The notes below the pieces were generated by a model that was not told the origin of the DNA, searched no databases, and was given only the letters and a program-made list of their open reading frames with translations. From Asanoa siamensis (lineage in GTDB: Bacteria; Actinomycetota; Actinomycetes; Mycobacteriales; Micromonosporaceae), in the NCBI RefSeq assembly GCF_016862555.1, contig NZ_BONE01000001.1, positions 225,223 through 289,222 on the forward strand: a stretch of DNA of 64,000 nucleotides. Direction: 5' to 3'. The position numbers were made by a program, and so were the translations under genes. This document shows, in pieces, positions 26,647 to 34,403 of the stretch. The first letter of the stretch is position 1. The number at the start of each line of letters is the position of its first letter.

Positions 26647-27519
26647 CTAGTCCGCCTGCAGTTCGGCCGGGCCGGTGCCGGCGGTCTCCGGCGCGGGCTC
26701 CGACTCCTCGAGGCTGCCGTACTTGGCCAGCATCAGGCTCGCCGCCACCGCGATCGCGAAGCCGACCGCCGCCACTGGGATGAAGCCGCGCCGGGTGCTG
26801 TCGCCCAGCGCGATCACCCCGACGACCGACGGCAGCACGGTCTCGCCGATCACCAGGCCGGCGGTGACGGTGGTGACCGAGGCCCGCTGCAGGCCGATCG
26901 TGTAGAAGACGAACGCCAGCCCGCCGGCCACCACCAGCGTGTAGATCTCCGGCCCCGTGAACCAGTCCACGAAGTCCACGTCGGAGATCGACCGCGCGGC
27001 CAGCGCCACGATGCCGAAGAACAGGCCACCCACGAGGCCGAGGGTGGCCGCCCGGAGCGGGTCCTTGAGCTTGAGGGCGGCGAGACCCAGCAGGGCCAGC
27101 ACGGGTACGGAGATCGTCAGCCCGATCCGGAACGGCCACGACGGCGTGTCGGCGTTCTCGTGGCCGGCGGAGATGCCGAGCAGCGCGAGACCGACGCAGA
27201 CCCCGGCGACCGCGGACCACTGCAGCGTGCCGAGGCGCAGCTTGAGCAGCGGGATCGCGACCACGGCGGTGACCGCCAGGCTCGCCGCCAGCGCGGCCTG
27301 CACCACGAAGATGGGCAGGCTGCGCAGCGCGATGAACTGGGCCACGAAGCCGGCGCCGTCCAGAGCCAGGCCCAGCAGGTACGGCCACTGGGCGAAGACG
27401 CGGATCAGCGACCGCGCGTCGACGTTCTCGGAGCCCGGTGCCCGGCGGGCCGCGATCGCCTGGAACACCGACGCGCAGCCGTAGCAGATCGCCGAGACGA
27501 TCGCCAAGACCAGACCCAT
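26647..27519 (-). CDS. DMT/EamA-like ten-helix permease
   Basis: A 290-residue membrane protein with about ten hydrophobic segments in two similar halves, as in the drug/metabolite transporter superfamily. It starts MGLVLAIVSAICYGCASVFQAIAARRA, and the second half has GLVIGETVLPSVVGVIALGD. It also resembles the DUF803/NIPA-like magnesium-transporter group. The C-terminus is a short acidic tail. The substrate is unknown. It runs in the same direction as the surface-protein operon upstream, 39 bases from its last gene, so read-through is possible. Confidence 0.75.
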   Translation of the reverse strand: MGLVLAIVSAICYGCASVFQAIAARRAPGSENVDARSLIRVFAQWPYLLGLALDGAGFVAQFIALRSLPIFVVQAALAASLAVTAVVAIPLLKLRLGTLQWSAVAGVCVGLALLGISAGHENADTPSWPFRIGLTISVPVLALLGLAALKLKDPLRAATLGLVGGLFFGIVALAARSISDVDFVDWFTGPEIYTLVVAGGLAFVFYTIGLQRASVTTVTAGLVIGETVLPSVVGVIALGDSTRRGFIPVAAVGFAIAVAASLMLAKYGSLEESEPAPETAGTGPAELQAD

Positions 27520-27558
27520 GCGCTGACGGTACGGCCGACGCCGGGCGCTGTGGGCGGT

Positions 27559-28056
27559 TTAGCCGGTTTTATCCGGGCTACCGGTGCTGGGCTCCGGCGT
27601 CGGCTCGGGCTCCGGATCCGACGGGCTCGGTTCCGGGCTGGGCGTCTGGTCCTCGGGCAGCACGGTGGGCGTGCTGGTCGGGTGCGGTCGCGGTGCCCGG
27701 GTCGCCTTGGGTCCGGCAGCCGTGGTGGTGGGCCCGGGTGCGGCACCCGTGCTGGCCATGGGCACGACGAGCGGCGCGTCGTCGGAGTAGACGTCGTACC
27801 GGGCGGCGGGCGTCGGCACCTGCTCGCGCGGCGCGTTGCCCATCGCCCCGGAGCCGTCCGCCGCGCCGCCGCCGGTCGCGCCGCGCTGGCCGAGCACCCA
27901 GCCGGCGGCGACCACGACGGGCAGGCCGACCCCGAGGACCAGCGCGAGGATCTTCTTCGGCGTGAGCTGCACGTTCTCTACACCGCGCGGGGCGGGGCCG
28001 AGGTTACGGCCGGTGCGTTCCCGGGTCGTCGGTTCCTCGTCGACCGGCGCGGTCAT
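27559..28056 (-). CDS. Single-pass membrane protein with Pro/Thr-rich outer tail
   Basis: A 165-residue protein: 34 hydrophilic residues, one transmembrane segment (about 35-54, KILALVLGVGLPVVVAAGWVL), a Gly-rich linker, and a long Pro/Ser/Thr/Glu tail (SPEPSPSDPEPEPTPEPS). It has no enzyme motif and in particular no Ser-Lys signal peptidase dyad. The tail looks like a wall-spanning stalk. Its ATG overlaps the stop of the upstream fibronectin-like gene (ATGA at 28053-28056), making it the last gene of the four-gene exported-protein operon. It may anchor or tether the exported proteins; this is inference. Confidence 0.72.
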   Translation of the reverse strand: MTAPVDEEPTTRERTGRNLGPAPRGVENVQLTPKKILALVLGVGLPVVVAAGWVLGQRGATGGGAADGSGAMGNAPREQVPTPAARYDVYSDDAPLVVPMASTGAAPGPTTTAAGPKATRAPRPHPTSTPTVLPEDQTPSPEPSPSDPEPEPTPEPSTGSPDKTG

Positions 28057-29261
28057 GTCGCGGCGACGATCACGGTGGCCGGGTCGCCGCTCGCCGTCGG
28101 GGTCACCGTCACCTCGGCGTCCGACGGGGTGTCGGCGCCGGTCGTCTCGATGGCGGCCGGGGTCTCCGGCTCGCTCGGGGTGCCGTCGCCGGCCGGTGTG
28201 CCGCCGCCGTCTCCCCCACCGCCTGCCGGCGGGTCCGACTCGACCGGGCCGGTGCCGGTGCCGGCCGACTCCGTGGCGGTCGGCGTGTCGGGGGTCGACG
28301 GGTCGGACGGTTGGGTGCCCGGAGTCTCGACGGTCCCCTCCGTGGGCGTCGGGTCGGTCTCGGGCCGGGTCGGCGTCGTCGCTTCCTCGGTGGGCGCCGG
28401 CGGCGTGCGGACGGCCCCGAGCGTGACGACGATCCGGCCCTTCTCCCCGGTCAGGGTCGCGTCGAAGGTCGCGGCGGCGGGCACCGTCCCGCCCGGCACG
28501 GCCAGCGGCCCGAACACGCGAGTGTTCCCGTCGTCCACGGTCAGGACGGCGTTGGGCCGGCCCGGCTCGGCCGTCACCGTGACCGCGCGGTCCTTGCCGG
28601 ACCAGCCTTCGATGATCTTCCCGGGTGCGATCGGGTCGCCGCCCGCGTAGGTGAGCGTGTCGCGCGTGCCGAGCACGCCGTCGGCGCCGGGCTGCAGGGT
28701 CCAGGTTGCCGGGGCGCCCGGCTCGGGCGGCGCCGCGGGCGTGCCGGGGTCGCCCACCTGGACGATCGCCGGGCCCGCGGCCGGGCCGGCCGGCTTGTCG
28801 ACCGTCGGGTCGGGCACCACCACGGCCTGGCCGTCGGCGCTGACGAGCACCGCGTCGCTCTTGGCGCTCTCCGGGCCCGTCCAGCCGCCCTTGACCGGCA
28901 CCACCGTGTAGCGCCACGAACCGACCGGCACGCCCGCGTCCGTACACGTCTCCTTGGCGACGTTCTCCTCGCAACTCCCCCGCGGCTGCTGTGGTGCGCC
29001 GCTCAGGTCGTACCGCTTGATGCGGTAGCTGTCGACCTTCCGCTCGCCGAACGTGTTGGGCGTCCACGCCACCGTCACGGCGCTGGCCTTCGCCGACACC
29101 TGCGGCTTGTTGCCCGGGGAGAGCGTGGCGGTCTCGGCGGTCAGCACGACCTCGTCGCTCTGGATGCGCCAGGCGGCGAACGCCGCACCGGCGCCGGCGA
29201 CCAGCGTGACGGCCGCGATGCCGCCGAGCACCGCGGGGGACGTGGCGATCAGACGCTTCAC
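28053..29261 (-). CDS. Large exported fibronectin-III-like surface protein
   Basis: A 402-residue precursor. It begins MKRLIATSPAVLGG and has a signal sequence ending AGAAFA before AWRIQSDEVVLTAETATLSPG, an N-terminus of the same style as its neighbours. Residues of about 50-150 look like a fibronectin type III domain (VTVAWTPNTF, VDSYRIKRYD, WRYTVVPVKGGW). A second beta-rich part follows, then more than 100 residues rich in Thr, Pro, Ser and Glu. No LPXTG or membrane tail is seen at the C-terminus. The GTG at 29261 was chosen because AAGG lies eight bases upstream. Third gene of the operon. Confidence 0.75.
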   Translation of the reverse strand: MKRLIATSPAVLGGIAAVTLVAGAGAAFAAWRIQSDEVVLTAETATLSPGNKPQVSAKASAVTVAWTPNTFGERKVDSYRIKRYDLSGAPQQPRGSCEENVAKETCTDAGVPVGSWRYTVVPVKGGWTGPESAKSDAVLVSADGQAVVVPDPTVDKPAGPAAGPAIVQVGDPGTPAAPPEPGAPATWTLQPGADGVLGTRDTLTYAGGDPIAPGKIIEGWSGKDRAVTVTAEPGRPNAVLTVDDGNTRVFGPLAVPGGTVPAAATFDATLTGEKGRIVVTLGAVRTPPAPTEEATTPTRPETDPTPTEGTVETPGTQPSDPSTPDTPTATESAGTGTGPVESDPPAGGGGDGGGTPAGDGTPSEPETPAAIETTGADTPSDAEVTVTPTASGDPATVIVAAT

Positions 29262-29352
29262 TTGTTTCACCTTCAGGGCTGTCCGGATGGGGCGGGCGGG
29301 CATCCGGATCGGCTTCGAACCGGGATCGTGCGGGGACGGTCGGCGCACGGGC

Positions 29353-29829
29353 TCAGTCCGGGAGGCCGACGCCGGCCAGCGCGAGCGTGATCTCGAAGGA
29401 GGCACCCTGGCACGCCTCGGGCGCGTTGTAGACCATCTCGACCGCGTCCTCGACCACGAACGTCTGCCGGCCGTCGGCCTCGACGCGCTGGGCGAGCTTC
29501 TTCGCCGACTTGAGCTTCACGTTGCCGGAACTGCAGCCGGCCGCCGCGTGCTCCGGGTCGACGACGATCTCCGGTGCGGGCGCGAACGACTGCACCTCGA
29601 TGGCGAACTCGTTGGGGTTGGTGACGCTGACCTCGATGTGCGCCGTGCCGCCCGGGAACAGGCTCCCGGTCGGCTTCGCCGTCGCCTGCAGGGCGGTCAC
29701 CTCCGCCGCCGACACCGTCGCCGTCCCGGAACCCGTCACCGACCAGGCGGCCCAGGCCACGCTGGCGACGCCGGTCACGATGACGGCGACCAGCGTGATG
29801 ATCGCGGTGCGCTGGGACATGTTGCGCAT
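29353..29829 (-). CDS. TasA/camelysin-like exported protein, paralogue B
   Basis: A 158-residue precursor with a signal segment (TAIITLVAVIVTGVASVAWA) followed by AWSVTGSGTATVSAAEV, then LFPGG at 57-61 and TNPNEFAIEV at 70-79. Two Cys are present, at about 99 and 140, the second in ACQGASFEITL. The layout is like Bacillus TasA and camelysin, where a SipW-type signal is followed by a jelly-roll domain with L-x-PG and N-x-G/N patterns. It aligns position for position with the next gene (LYPG at 57, NPN at 71). The ATG at 29829 has AGGAG five bases upstream. Confidence 0.78.
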   Translation of the reverse strand: MRNMSQRTAIITLVAVIVTGVASVAWAAWSVTGSGTATVSAAEVTALQATAKPTGSLFPGGTAHIEVSVTNPNEFAIEVQSFAPAPEIVVDPEHAAAGCSSGNVKLKSAKKLAQRVEADGRQTFVVEDAVEMVYNAPEACQGASFEITLALAGVGLPD

Positions 29830-29904
29830 GGACGCTCCTACGTTCCTCTTCTGGGCGCGGCGGGCGGCGCGGCCGAACCAGCACGCGCCACCCGCCGACG
29901 GCGA

Positions 29905-30351
29905 TCAGGCCGCGTTCTGGCCCGAGTAGCGGATGGTCACCTCGAAGTCGGCGCCCTGGCAGCCACCGACGTCCGCGCGCATCCGCACCGCGTCTTCCAA
30001 CGTGTAGGACTTCCGGCCAGGCTCGACCCGGACCGGCCGCTCCGGGATCTCGACGCTGATCGCGTCGCGGTCGCAGCGGTCCGCCTCGGTCCGCGCGACC
30101 GCCCTGGCTTTGTCGATAACGACCGGGAACGGGTTCGGGTTGTAGATCTCGACCCGCAGGTCCTTCTCGGCACCCGGGTAGAGGCCCTGGACCGACGCCG
30201 AGCCCACCTCGATCGGCTTGATCGAGCCCGTCGAGCCGGTCGCGGTGGCCTCGCCCTCGACCGTCCACCAGGCCCAGGCCGCGCTCGACGCACCGAACGC
30301 GACGGCCGCACCGATGGCGACGGTGGCGGCCCGCTTGGCGACGCTGTGCAT
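29905..30351 (-). CDS. TasA/camelysin-like exported protein, paralogue A
   Basis: A 148-residue precursor and first gene of the minus-strand operon. A signal segment (VAIGAAVAFGASSAAWA) precedes WWTVEGEATATGSTG, then LYPG at 57-60, NPNPFPVV at 71-78, and Cys at about 93 and 131, the latter in GCQGADFEVTI. It is clearly paralogous to the next gene. The likely mature product is a disulfide-linked beta-sandwich outside the cell. No transmembrane or sortase anchor is present, so it may be secreted or assembled into a surface structure. The ATG at 30351 has AAAGG nine bases upstream. Confidence 0.78.
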   Translation of the reverse strand: MHSVAKRAATVAIGAAVAFGASSAAWAWWTVEGEATATGSTGSIKPIEVGSASVQGLYPGAEKDLRVEIYNPNPFPVVIDKARAVARTEADRCDRDAISVEIPERPVRVEPGRKSYTLEDAVRMRADVGGCQGADFEVTIRYSGQNAA

Positions 30352-31014
30352 GGCTGGCGACCTTTCAACATTGTGCGAAAGATTTGTCGGCGCCGGCCGG
30401 TGGAGGCGGTCCGGCGCCGCTGTCAACTGTGCCGGAACGCGCGCTTTCCGCTCAACAAGCACTCGTCCCTGGTTATCTGTTCGCAAATTGCCGAGAATGG
30501 CCCTGACGGCTTAACTCCTTCGGGTGGCCCGTTATGCCGGTTTTCAGTGGTTTCATCCATGTTCTTGGGTCGGGGGCAACGCTCTGAACTGCGGAAACGT
30601 CCGGCTACCACATGACGGGCCGTCTACCGCGCGAGGGCGACACGAACCGGGTCTGACCTGCGGGTTTGCGGGGATGGCGGCTGATCGCGATTTCTGGGTG
30701 CCATAGCGCGGAGATTGTCGGCGGGGGGTGCGCGGCGCGCATTCCCGAAATGATCAGAATCGGTTTCCCATGCTATTGGCAGCGAGCGTTCATCGCGTTT
30801 TCGTGTTGTCACCTATTCGGGGTCGTCCAGTCCGACCCACGGGATCGCTTGTCGGCGAACAACCACAAACCGTGTTCTCTATCCCGCAGTTCGTGCCGGA
30901 TCGGGCAGAGTTTCCTACGTCGCCGCAACCGGCCAGAAACATCCCGGTTTGTCTGGTGATCCCCGCCCTGAACACACGCCGGCCCGGACGCCGGCACCAA
31001 CAAGGAGTCCTCCG
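30352..31014. promoter_or_regulatory. Long divergent intergenic region of the exported-protein cluster
   Basis: These 663 bases separate two divergent exported-protein genes. The stretch is visibly richer in A and T than its surroundings, with TTTTCAGTGG, GAAATGATCAGAATCGG and GCGTTTTCGTGTTGTC. An imperfect GC hairpin (GGCGCCGGCC with GGTCCGGCGCC) lies close to the minus-strand gene near 30391-30420. Both promoters must lie here. Short open frames exist, but none has a good ribosome binding site or recognisable product. I could not match it to a known riboswitch. Confidence 0.55.
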
Positions 31015-31560
31015 TTGCAGAAGCGTTCGAAGCGCATCCTCGCCGCCACCCTCGCCTTCGTCGGCGTCGCAGCCGCCGCCGGCACCGCATGGGCGGTGTT
31101 CTCCGAGCAGTCGACCGCCAGCGCCGGCGGCACGACCGCCGACATGTCCGCCCTCGTCGTCGGCTCTGGTGTGGACGCGCCGAAGATCGACTACTTCGGC
31201 GACGATGACACCCTCTGGCCGAACGTGGACGCGGGCGCCACCGACTACAACCCGGAGACGGGTCTGCACCCGGCCCAGGTCATCGTGAAGGTCACCAACA
31301 ACAACAAGGTGCCCGTCAAGGTCACCTCCGCCGATATCGCTGGAACCGCAGTCTTCAACAACAGTGGCGTGCAGGCCACGTGCGGCACCTATCTGAAGGT
31401 GTTCGCGACTCCGTCGATTCCGGCTCCGGTCACGGTCGCAGCGAACGGCGGGACGGAGACGCTGACGATCACCGGCGTGTACCTGGACGAGGCCGCTCCG
31501 AATGACTGCCAGGGCGGCGCCGTCACCACCACCTGGACGATTACCGGCAAGGCCCTGTGA
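31015..31560 (+). CDS. TasA/camelysin-like exported protein, paralogue C (TTG start)
   Basis: A 181-residue precursor that starts with TTG at 31015, supported by AAGGAG seven bases upstream and by a correct signal peptide starting QKRSKRILAATLAFVG. The signal ends in GTAWA, followed by VFSEQSTASAGG, close to the SipW-type signature. The mature part has LHPAQVIVKVTNNNKVPVKV, matching the LFPGG-TNPN region of the two paralogues, and Cys at about 123 and 165, the latter in DCQGGAVTTTW. It is divergent from the operon and has its own terminator. Probably a more distant paralogue with a role in the same surface structure. Confidence 0.77.
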   Translation: MQKRSKRILAATLAFVGVAAAAGTAWAVFSEQSTASAGGTTADMSALVVGSGVDAPKIDYFGDDDTLWPNVDAGATDYNPETGLHPAQVIVKVTNNNKVPVKVTSADIAGTAVFNNSGVQATCGTYLKVFATPSIPAPVTVAANGGTETLTITGVYLDEAAPNDCQGGAVTTTWTITGKAL

Positions 31561-31698
31561 AGATCGCCGCTTTGGCCTGAGCCATTGCCGGCAACCGGGT
31601 CCGACATCTTCGGGCTGCTAACCTTCGGGATCGCCGCCGTCGGCCTCGGAGCCTTCGCTCGGTGGCGGGCCCGCACAAGAACAGAACTGGGGTAGGGA

Positions 31699-31733
31699 GC
31701 GCCTCGTCGCCTTCGGGTGGCGGGGCGTTTCCG
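31699..31733. terminator. Bidirectional terminator between paralogue C and GNAT gene
   Basis: GCGCCTCGTCGCC, loop TTCGGG, then TGGCGGGGCGTTT forms an interrupted stem with a following T-run. It lies between convergent genes. Confidence 0.65.
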
Positions 31734-31736
31734 TTT

Positions 31737-32216
31737 CTAGACCGCTTTTACGTAGCGGTGGCAGGGGACCGGCATCGGGCCGTCGGCGGTGTGGGCTGGG
31801 TAGTCGAAGAGGCCCGCGTCCGACCAGCCCTGGCGTTCGTAGAAGCGGCGGGCGCGGGCGTTGCCCGGGGCTACCGCCAGCCAGGCCTCGCGGTAGCCCT
31901 CGGCCGCCACCAAGCGCTCGGCCTCCGCGAGCAGCACCGCGGCGACGCCGGAGCCGCGGTGGGCGGCGGCGACGTACACCTGCTCGACCTCGTCGTCGAC
32001 GACCATGACGAAGCCGGCTACCGCGGTGCCGATCACGGCGACCGTCGTGTGGGGCAGGCCCTCGACGGTCCGCAGGACGAACGACTCCGGGGTGCGCACG
32101 GCGACCAGGGCGTCGGGCACGTTGCCCAGGTGCCCGTCGGACCAGCCGCGCTGCCAAATCTCGGCGACCGCGGGCGCGTCGTCCTCGGCGGCCGGGCGGA
32201 GGGTGACCTTCGGCAT
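31737..32216 (-). CDS. GNAT-family N-acetyltransferase
   Basis: A 159-residue single-domain acetyltransferase. The acetyl-CoA pyrophosphate loop is AAHRGSGVAAVLLAEAE, preceded by VEQVYVAA, and the C-terminal ARRFYERQGW is the usual motif B. TVRP-like start (VTLRPAAEDDAPAVAEIWQ) is standard for the family. The acceptor substrate cannot be told. It appears to be transcribed alone. The ATG is at 32216. Confidence 0.9.
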   Translation of the reverse strand: MPKVTLRPAAEDDAPAVAEIWQRGWSDGHLGNVPDALVAVRTPESFVLRTVEGLPHTTVAVIGTAVAGFVMVVDDEVEQVYVAAAHRGSGVAAVLLAEAERLVAAEGYREAWLAVAPGNARARRFYERQGWSDAGLFDYPAHTADGPMPVPCHRYVKAV

Positions 32217-32265
32217 GGGGGCGAGGCTACGCGGAACTGTCGTACCCCGTCGCTACGGTTCCCCC

Positions 32266-32679
32266 ATGTCGGCGCCCGGTGACCTGCCACCCGCGATCCT
32301 CGATCGACTACGGCCGATCTGCCTGGGCCTGCCCGAGGCCCACGAGCAGGATGCCTGGGTCGGGGTCCGCTGGCGCATCCGCGCGCGGACGTTCGCCCAC
32401 GCGCTGGTCATCGACCCCAGCCGCAACCCGGAGCGGGCAAGCTCGCTCGGCGCCACCGGCGAGCTGGTGGTGATGACCTTCCGCGCCCCCGACGACGAGG
32501 TCGGCGCGTTCGCCCACGCGGGCCCGCCCTACTTCCGCGCCGACTGGGGCCACAACGTGGTCGGCCTGGCCCTCGACCCGACCACCGACTGGACGGAGGT
32601 CCGCGAGCTGCTGACGGAGAGCTACCGCATCCAGGCGCCGAAGACGCTGGCCGCCCTCCTCGCGGACCCGGCCGGATAA
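32266..32679 (+). CDS. MmcQ/YjbR-family protein
   Basis: A 137-residue protein of the CyaY-like YjbR fold. Recognisable parts are LRPICLGLPEAHEQDAW near the start, FRAPDDEVGAFAHAGPPYFRADWGHNVVGLAL in the middle, and DWTEVRELLTESYRIQAPKTLAA at the end. The family is widespread and thought to bind DNA or ligands, without a firm biochemical role. It starts at ATG 32266, 49 bases from the divergent GNAT gene. Confidence 0.87.
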   Translation: MSAPGDLPPAILDRLRPICLGLPEAHEQDAWVGVRWRIRARTFAHALVIDPSRNPERASSLGATGELVVMTFRAPDDEVGAFAHAGPPYFRADWGHNVVGLALDPTTDWTEVRELLTESYRIQAPKTLAALLADPAG

Positions 32680-32724
32680 CCAGATTCCCTGCGCACCCGA
32701 CAACCACCCGGCGATGATCGGTTC

Positions 32725-32931
32725 ATGGCAAACGTCTGGATTCCGATCATCGGCGGCCCGCAGGACGGCACCCAGATCGAGGTACCCCTCGCCGACGACC
32801 TACCCCCGAGCCCCCTGACCCACGAATGGCGCTGGACAGGCCCCAACGGAGACCAAAAACTCACCCAGGTCTACGTAGCCGACGACGCCCCCGGCAGCGA
32901 CCCACCCTGGCGCTACATCCCAGAGCACTAA
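32725..32931 (+). CDS. Small hypothetical protein with GGPQDG motif
   Basis: A 68-residue protein starting MANVWIPIIGGPQDGTQIEVP and ending WRYIPEH. The GGPxDG pattern is found in short phage and actinobacterial proteins of unknown function; the rest is hydrophilic with several Trp and Tyr, suggesting a small beta fold. No signal peptide or membrane segment. The codons near the 3' end are poor in T, and this bias continues into the A-rich intergenic tract. It may be a residue of a mobile element, but nothing else nearby supports that. Confidence 0.6.
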   Translation: MANVWIPIIGGPQDGTQIEVPLADDLPPSPLTHEWRWTGPNGDQKLTQVYVADDAPGSDPPWRYIPEH

Positions 32932-33184
32932 AACCAAAAAACAAAGAAACCAAAGAGCCAAACCAACGGGACCAAAGGAACCAACGGGACACGAGATGCG
33001 GCCAGCGGCCGGCATCGACAGATAGGCGACCACGAACGACGGCTGATTCGACCTACTTACCCGCGCCTGCCCATCCAGTCGTCTCGATAGCGGCACCACG
33101 TTGAGACGAAACCAGCCCAGCCCACAGAAGGTTGCCCGGGTTCTCCATGCCGACCGTAGGTCCAGGCATCGGTAGAGTTACACC
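32931..33184. other. A-rich, T-free tract and promoter region
   Basis: From about 32931 to 32997 the plus strand has essentially no T and is built of A-rich CCAAA units, very unlike the GC-rich genome. ACCAACGGGAC occurs twice, at 32962-32972 and 32980-32990. The rest of the 250-base gap has normal composition and should hold the promoter of the DUF2516 gene. No gene is seen. Confidence 0.7.
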
Positions 33185-33502
33185 ATGCCCAGCAGCGCGC
33201 CCATCTTTTACGACAACGTCGTCGGTGCCATCGGTATATTGATCATGGTTCTTTCGCTGGTGCTGATCGGTGTGGCGTTCGTGCACTGCCTGACCCAACG
33301 CACCGACGCGTTCCCCGCGATCGGATCGCTCCCCAAGGGCGGCTGGCTCGCCATCCTCGGCATCTGCCTGCTGCTGTCCCTGCTGCCGTCGTTCGGCACG
33401 TTCAGCCTGTTCCGGTTGATCGGCATCGGCGCGGCTCTCGTCTATCTGCTCGACGTGCGCGTCGGCCTCAAGGATCTCACCGACGGCAAAGGCTTCTGGT
33501 GA
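33185..33502 (+). CDS. DUF2516 membrane protein
   Basis: A 105-residue integral membrane protein with three hydrophobic segments and the pattern VHCLTQRTDAFPAIGSLPKGGWLAI, then YLLDVRVGL. This fits DUF2516, a small actinobacterial membrane family of unknown role. In M. tuberculosis a protein of this type lies near hbhA, and an HBHA-like gene is also close here. Its TGA overlaps the GTG of the next gene (GTGA at 33499-33502), indicating translational coupling with the hydrolase. Confidence 0.82.
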   Translation: MPSSAPIFYDNVVGAIGILIMVLSLVLIGVAFVHCLTQRTDAFPAIGSLPKGGWLAILGICLLLSLLPSFGTFSLFRLIGIGAALVYLLDVRVGLKDLTDGKGFW

Positions 33503-34392
33503 GGGATTTCCGCTGGCCGCCGCCTCCGGACGGCGGCCCGCGGACCTACGGCCCCGGCCCGAGCGCCCCACGCAACGGGCGCCCCACGCTGCCCGAGCCC
33601 GAGACGGAACTCGTCGCGACCCCGCACGGCGTGCGGCTGGAGCGCCTGGTCACCGGCACCGGCACACCGACCACCGTGTTCGCGCACGGCCTGGCCAGCG
33701 GCATCGCGGTCACCCGCCCGCTGGGCAGCGCGGTCGAGGGGCGCAAGGTCTACTTCCAGTTCCGCGGCCACGGCCGCTCCGACGCGCCGCCCGGGCCCTG
33801 GTCGTACGCCGATCTGGCCCGTGACCTGCGCGCCGTCTCGGACCTGAGCGGCGCGACCCGGGCGCTCGGGGTCAGCCTTGGCGCCGGTGCGCTGAGCCGG
33901 CTGGTCGCCGACAGCCCGGACCGCTTCGACCGGGTGGTCTTCTTCCTGCCGGCGGTGCTCGACCTGCCCCGCCCGGCCGCGGTCAAGGCCCGGCTGGCCG
34001 CCCTCGCCACCGCGGTCGAGGCCGGCGACGTGGCCGCGGTCGCCGACGCGATCTCGGTGGAGATCCCGCCGCACCTGCGCGGCACCCCGGCGGTCTGGTC
34101 CTACCTCCGCCAGCGGATCGACCAGCTCATGCGCGACGGCCTGGCCACCGACCTGGCCTCGCTGGCCGAGCAGACGGCGCTCGTCGACGCGACGAAGCTC
34201 CAGGCGGTCATGGCCCGGGCGCTGGTGATCGCCTGCGTCGGCGACGAGATGCACCCGGTCGACGTCGCCGAGCGGCTGGCGGGCGCGCTGCCGAACGCCA
34301 CGCTGCACGTCTACGACCGGCCCGGAGTGGTCTGGACGGACCGCGCGGACCTGCGTACCCGGATCTCCGACTTTCTCAACGCCCCGGAGTAG
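33499..34392 (+). CDS. Alpha/beta-fold hydrolase
   Basis: A 297-residue hydrolase with the oxyanion loop TTVFAHGLASG, the nucleophile elbow GVSLGAGA (GxSxG), the Asp in IACVGDEMHPVD, and a plausible C-terminal region (HVYDRPGVV) where the catalytic His would normally be; a His is not at the exact expected place, so the triad should be treated with care. FRGHGRSD is the usual loop. An N-terminal Pro-rich extension of about 40 residues precedes the fold. The substrate is unknown. It is coupled to the DUF2516 gene and 11 bases upstream of the AlaX-like gene. Confidence 0.83.
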   Translation: MRDFRWPPPPDGGPRTYGPGPSAPRNGRPTLPEPETELVATPHGVRLERLVTGTGTPTTVFAHGLASGIAVTRPLGSAVEGRKVYFQFRGHGRSDAPPGPWSYADLARDLRAVSDLSGATRALGVSLGAGALSRLVADSPDRFDRVVFFLPAVLDLPRPAAVKARLAALATAVEAGDVAAVADAISVEIPPHLRGTPAVWSYLRQRIDQLMRDGLATDLASLAEQTALVDATKLQAVMARALVIACVGDEMHPVDVAERLAGALPNATLHVYDRPGVVWTDRADLRTRISDFLNAPE

Positions 34393-34403
34393 TCTGCCCG
34401 GTC

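Noticed and set aside
27559..28056. SipW-like signal peptidase as partner of the TasA-like proteins
   Set aside because: Only one membrane helix with a Pro-rich tail; no Ser and Lys catalytic motifs of signal peptidase I.
30352..31014. Possible riboswitch (c-di-GMP or c-di-AMP type) before the exported-protein genes
   Set aside because: I could not find the conserved core of any known class; only weak hairpins are visible.
32725..33184. Prophage or integrative-element remnant suggested by a GGPQDG protein and odd base composition
   Set aside because: No integrase, att-like repeats, tRNA or other phage genes are near.
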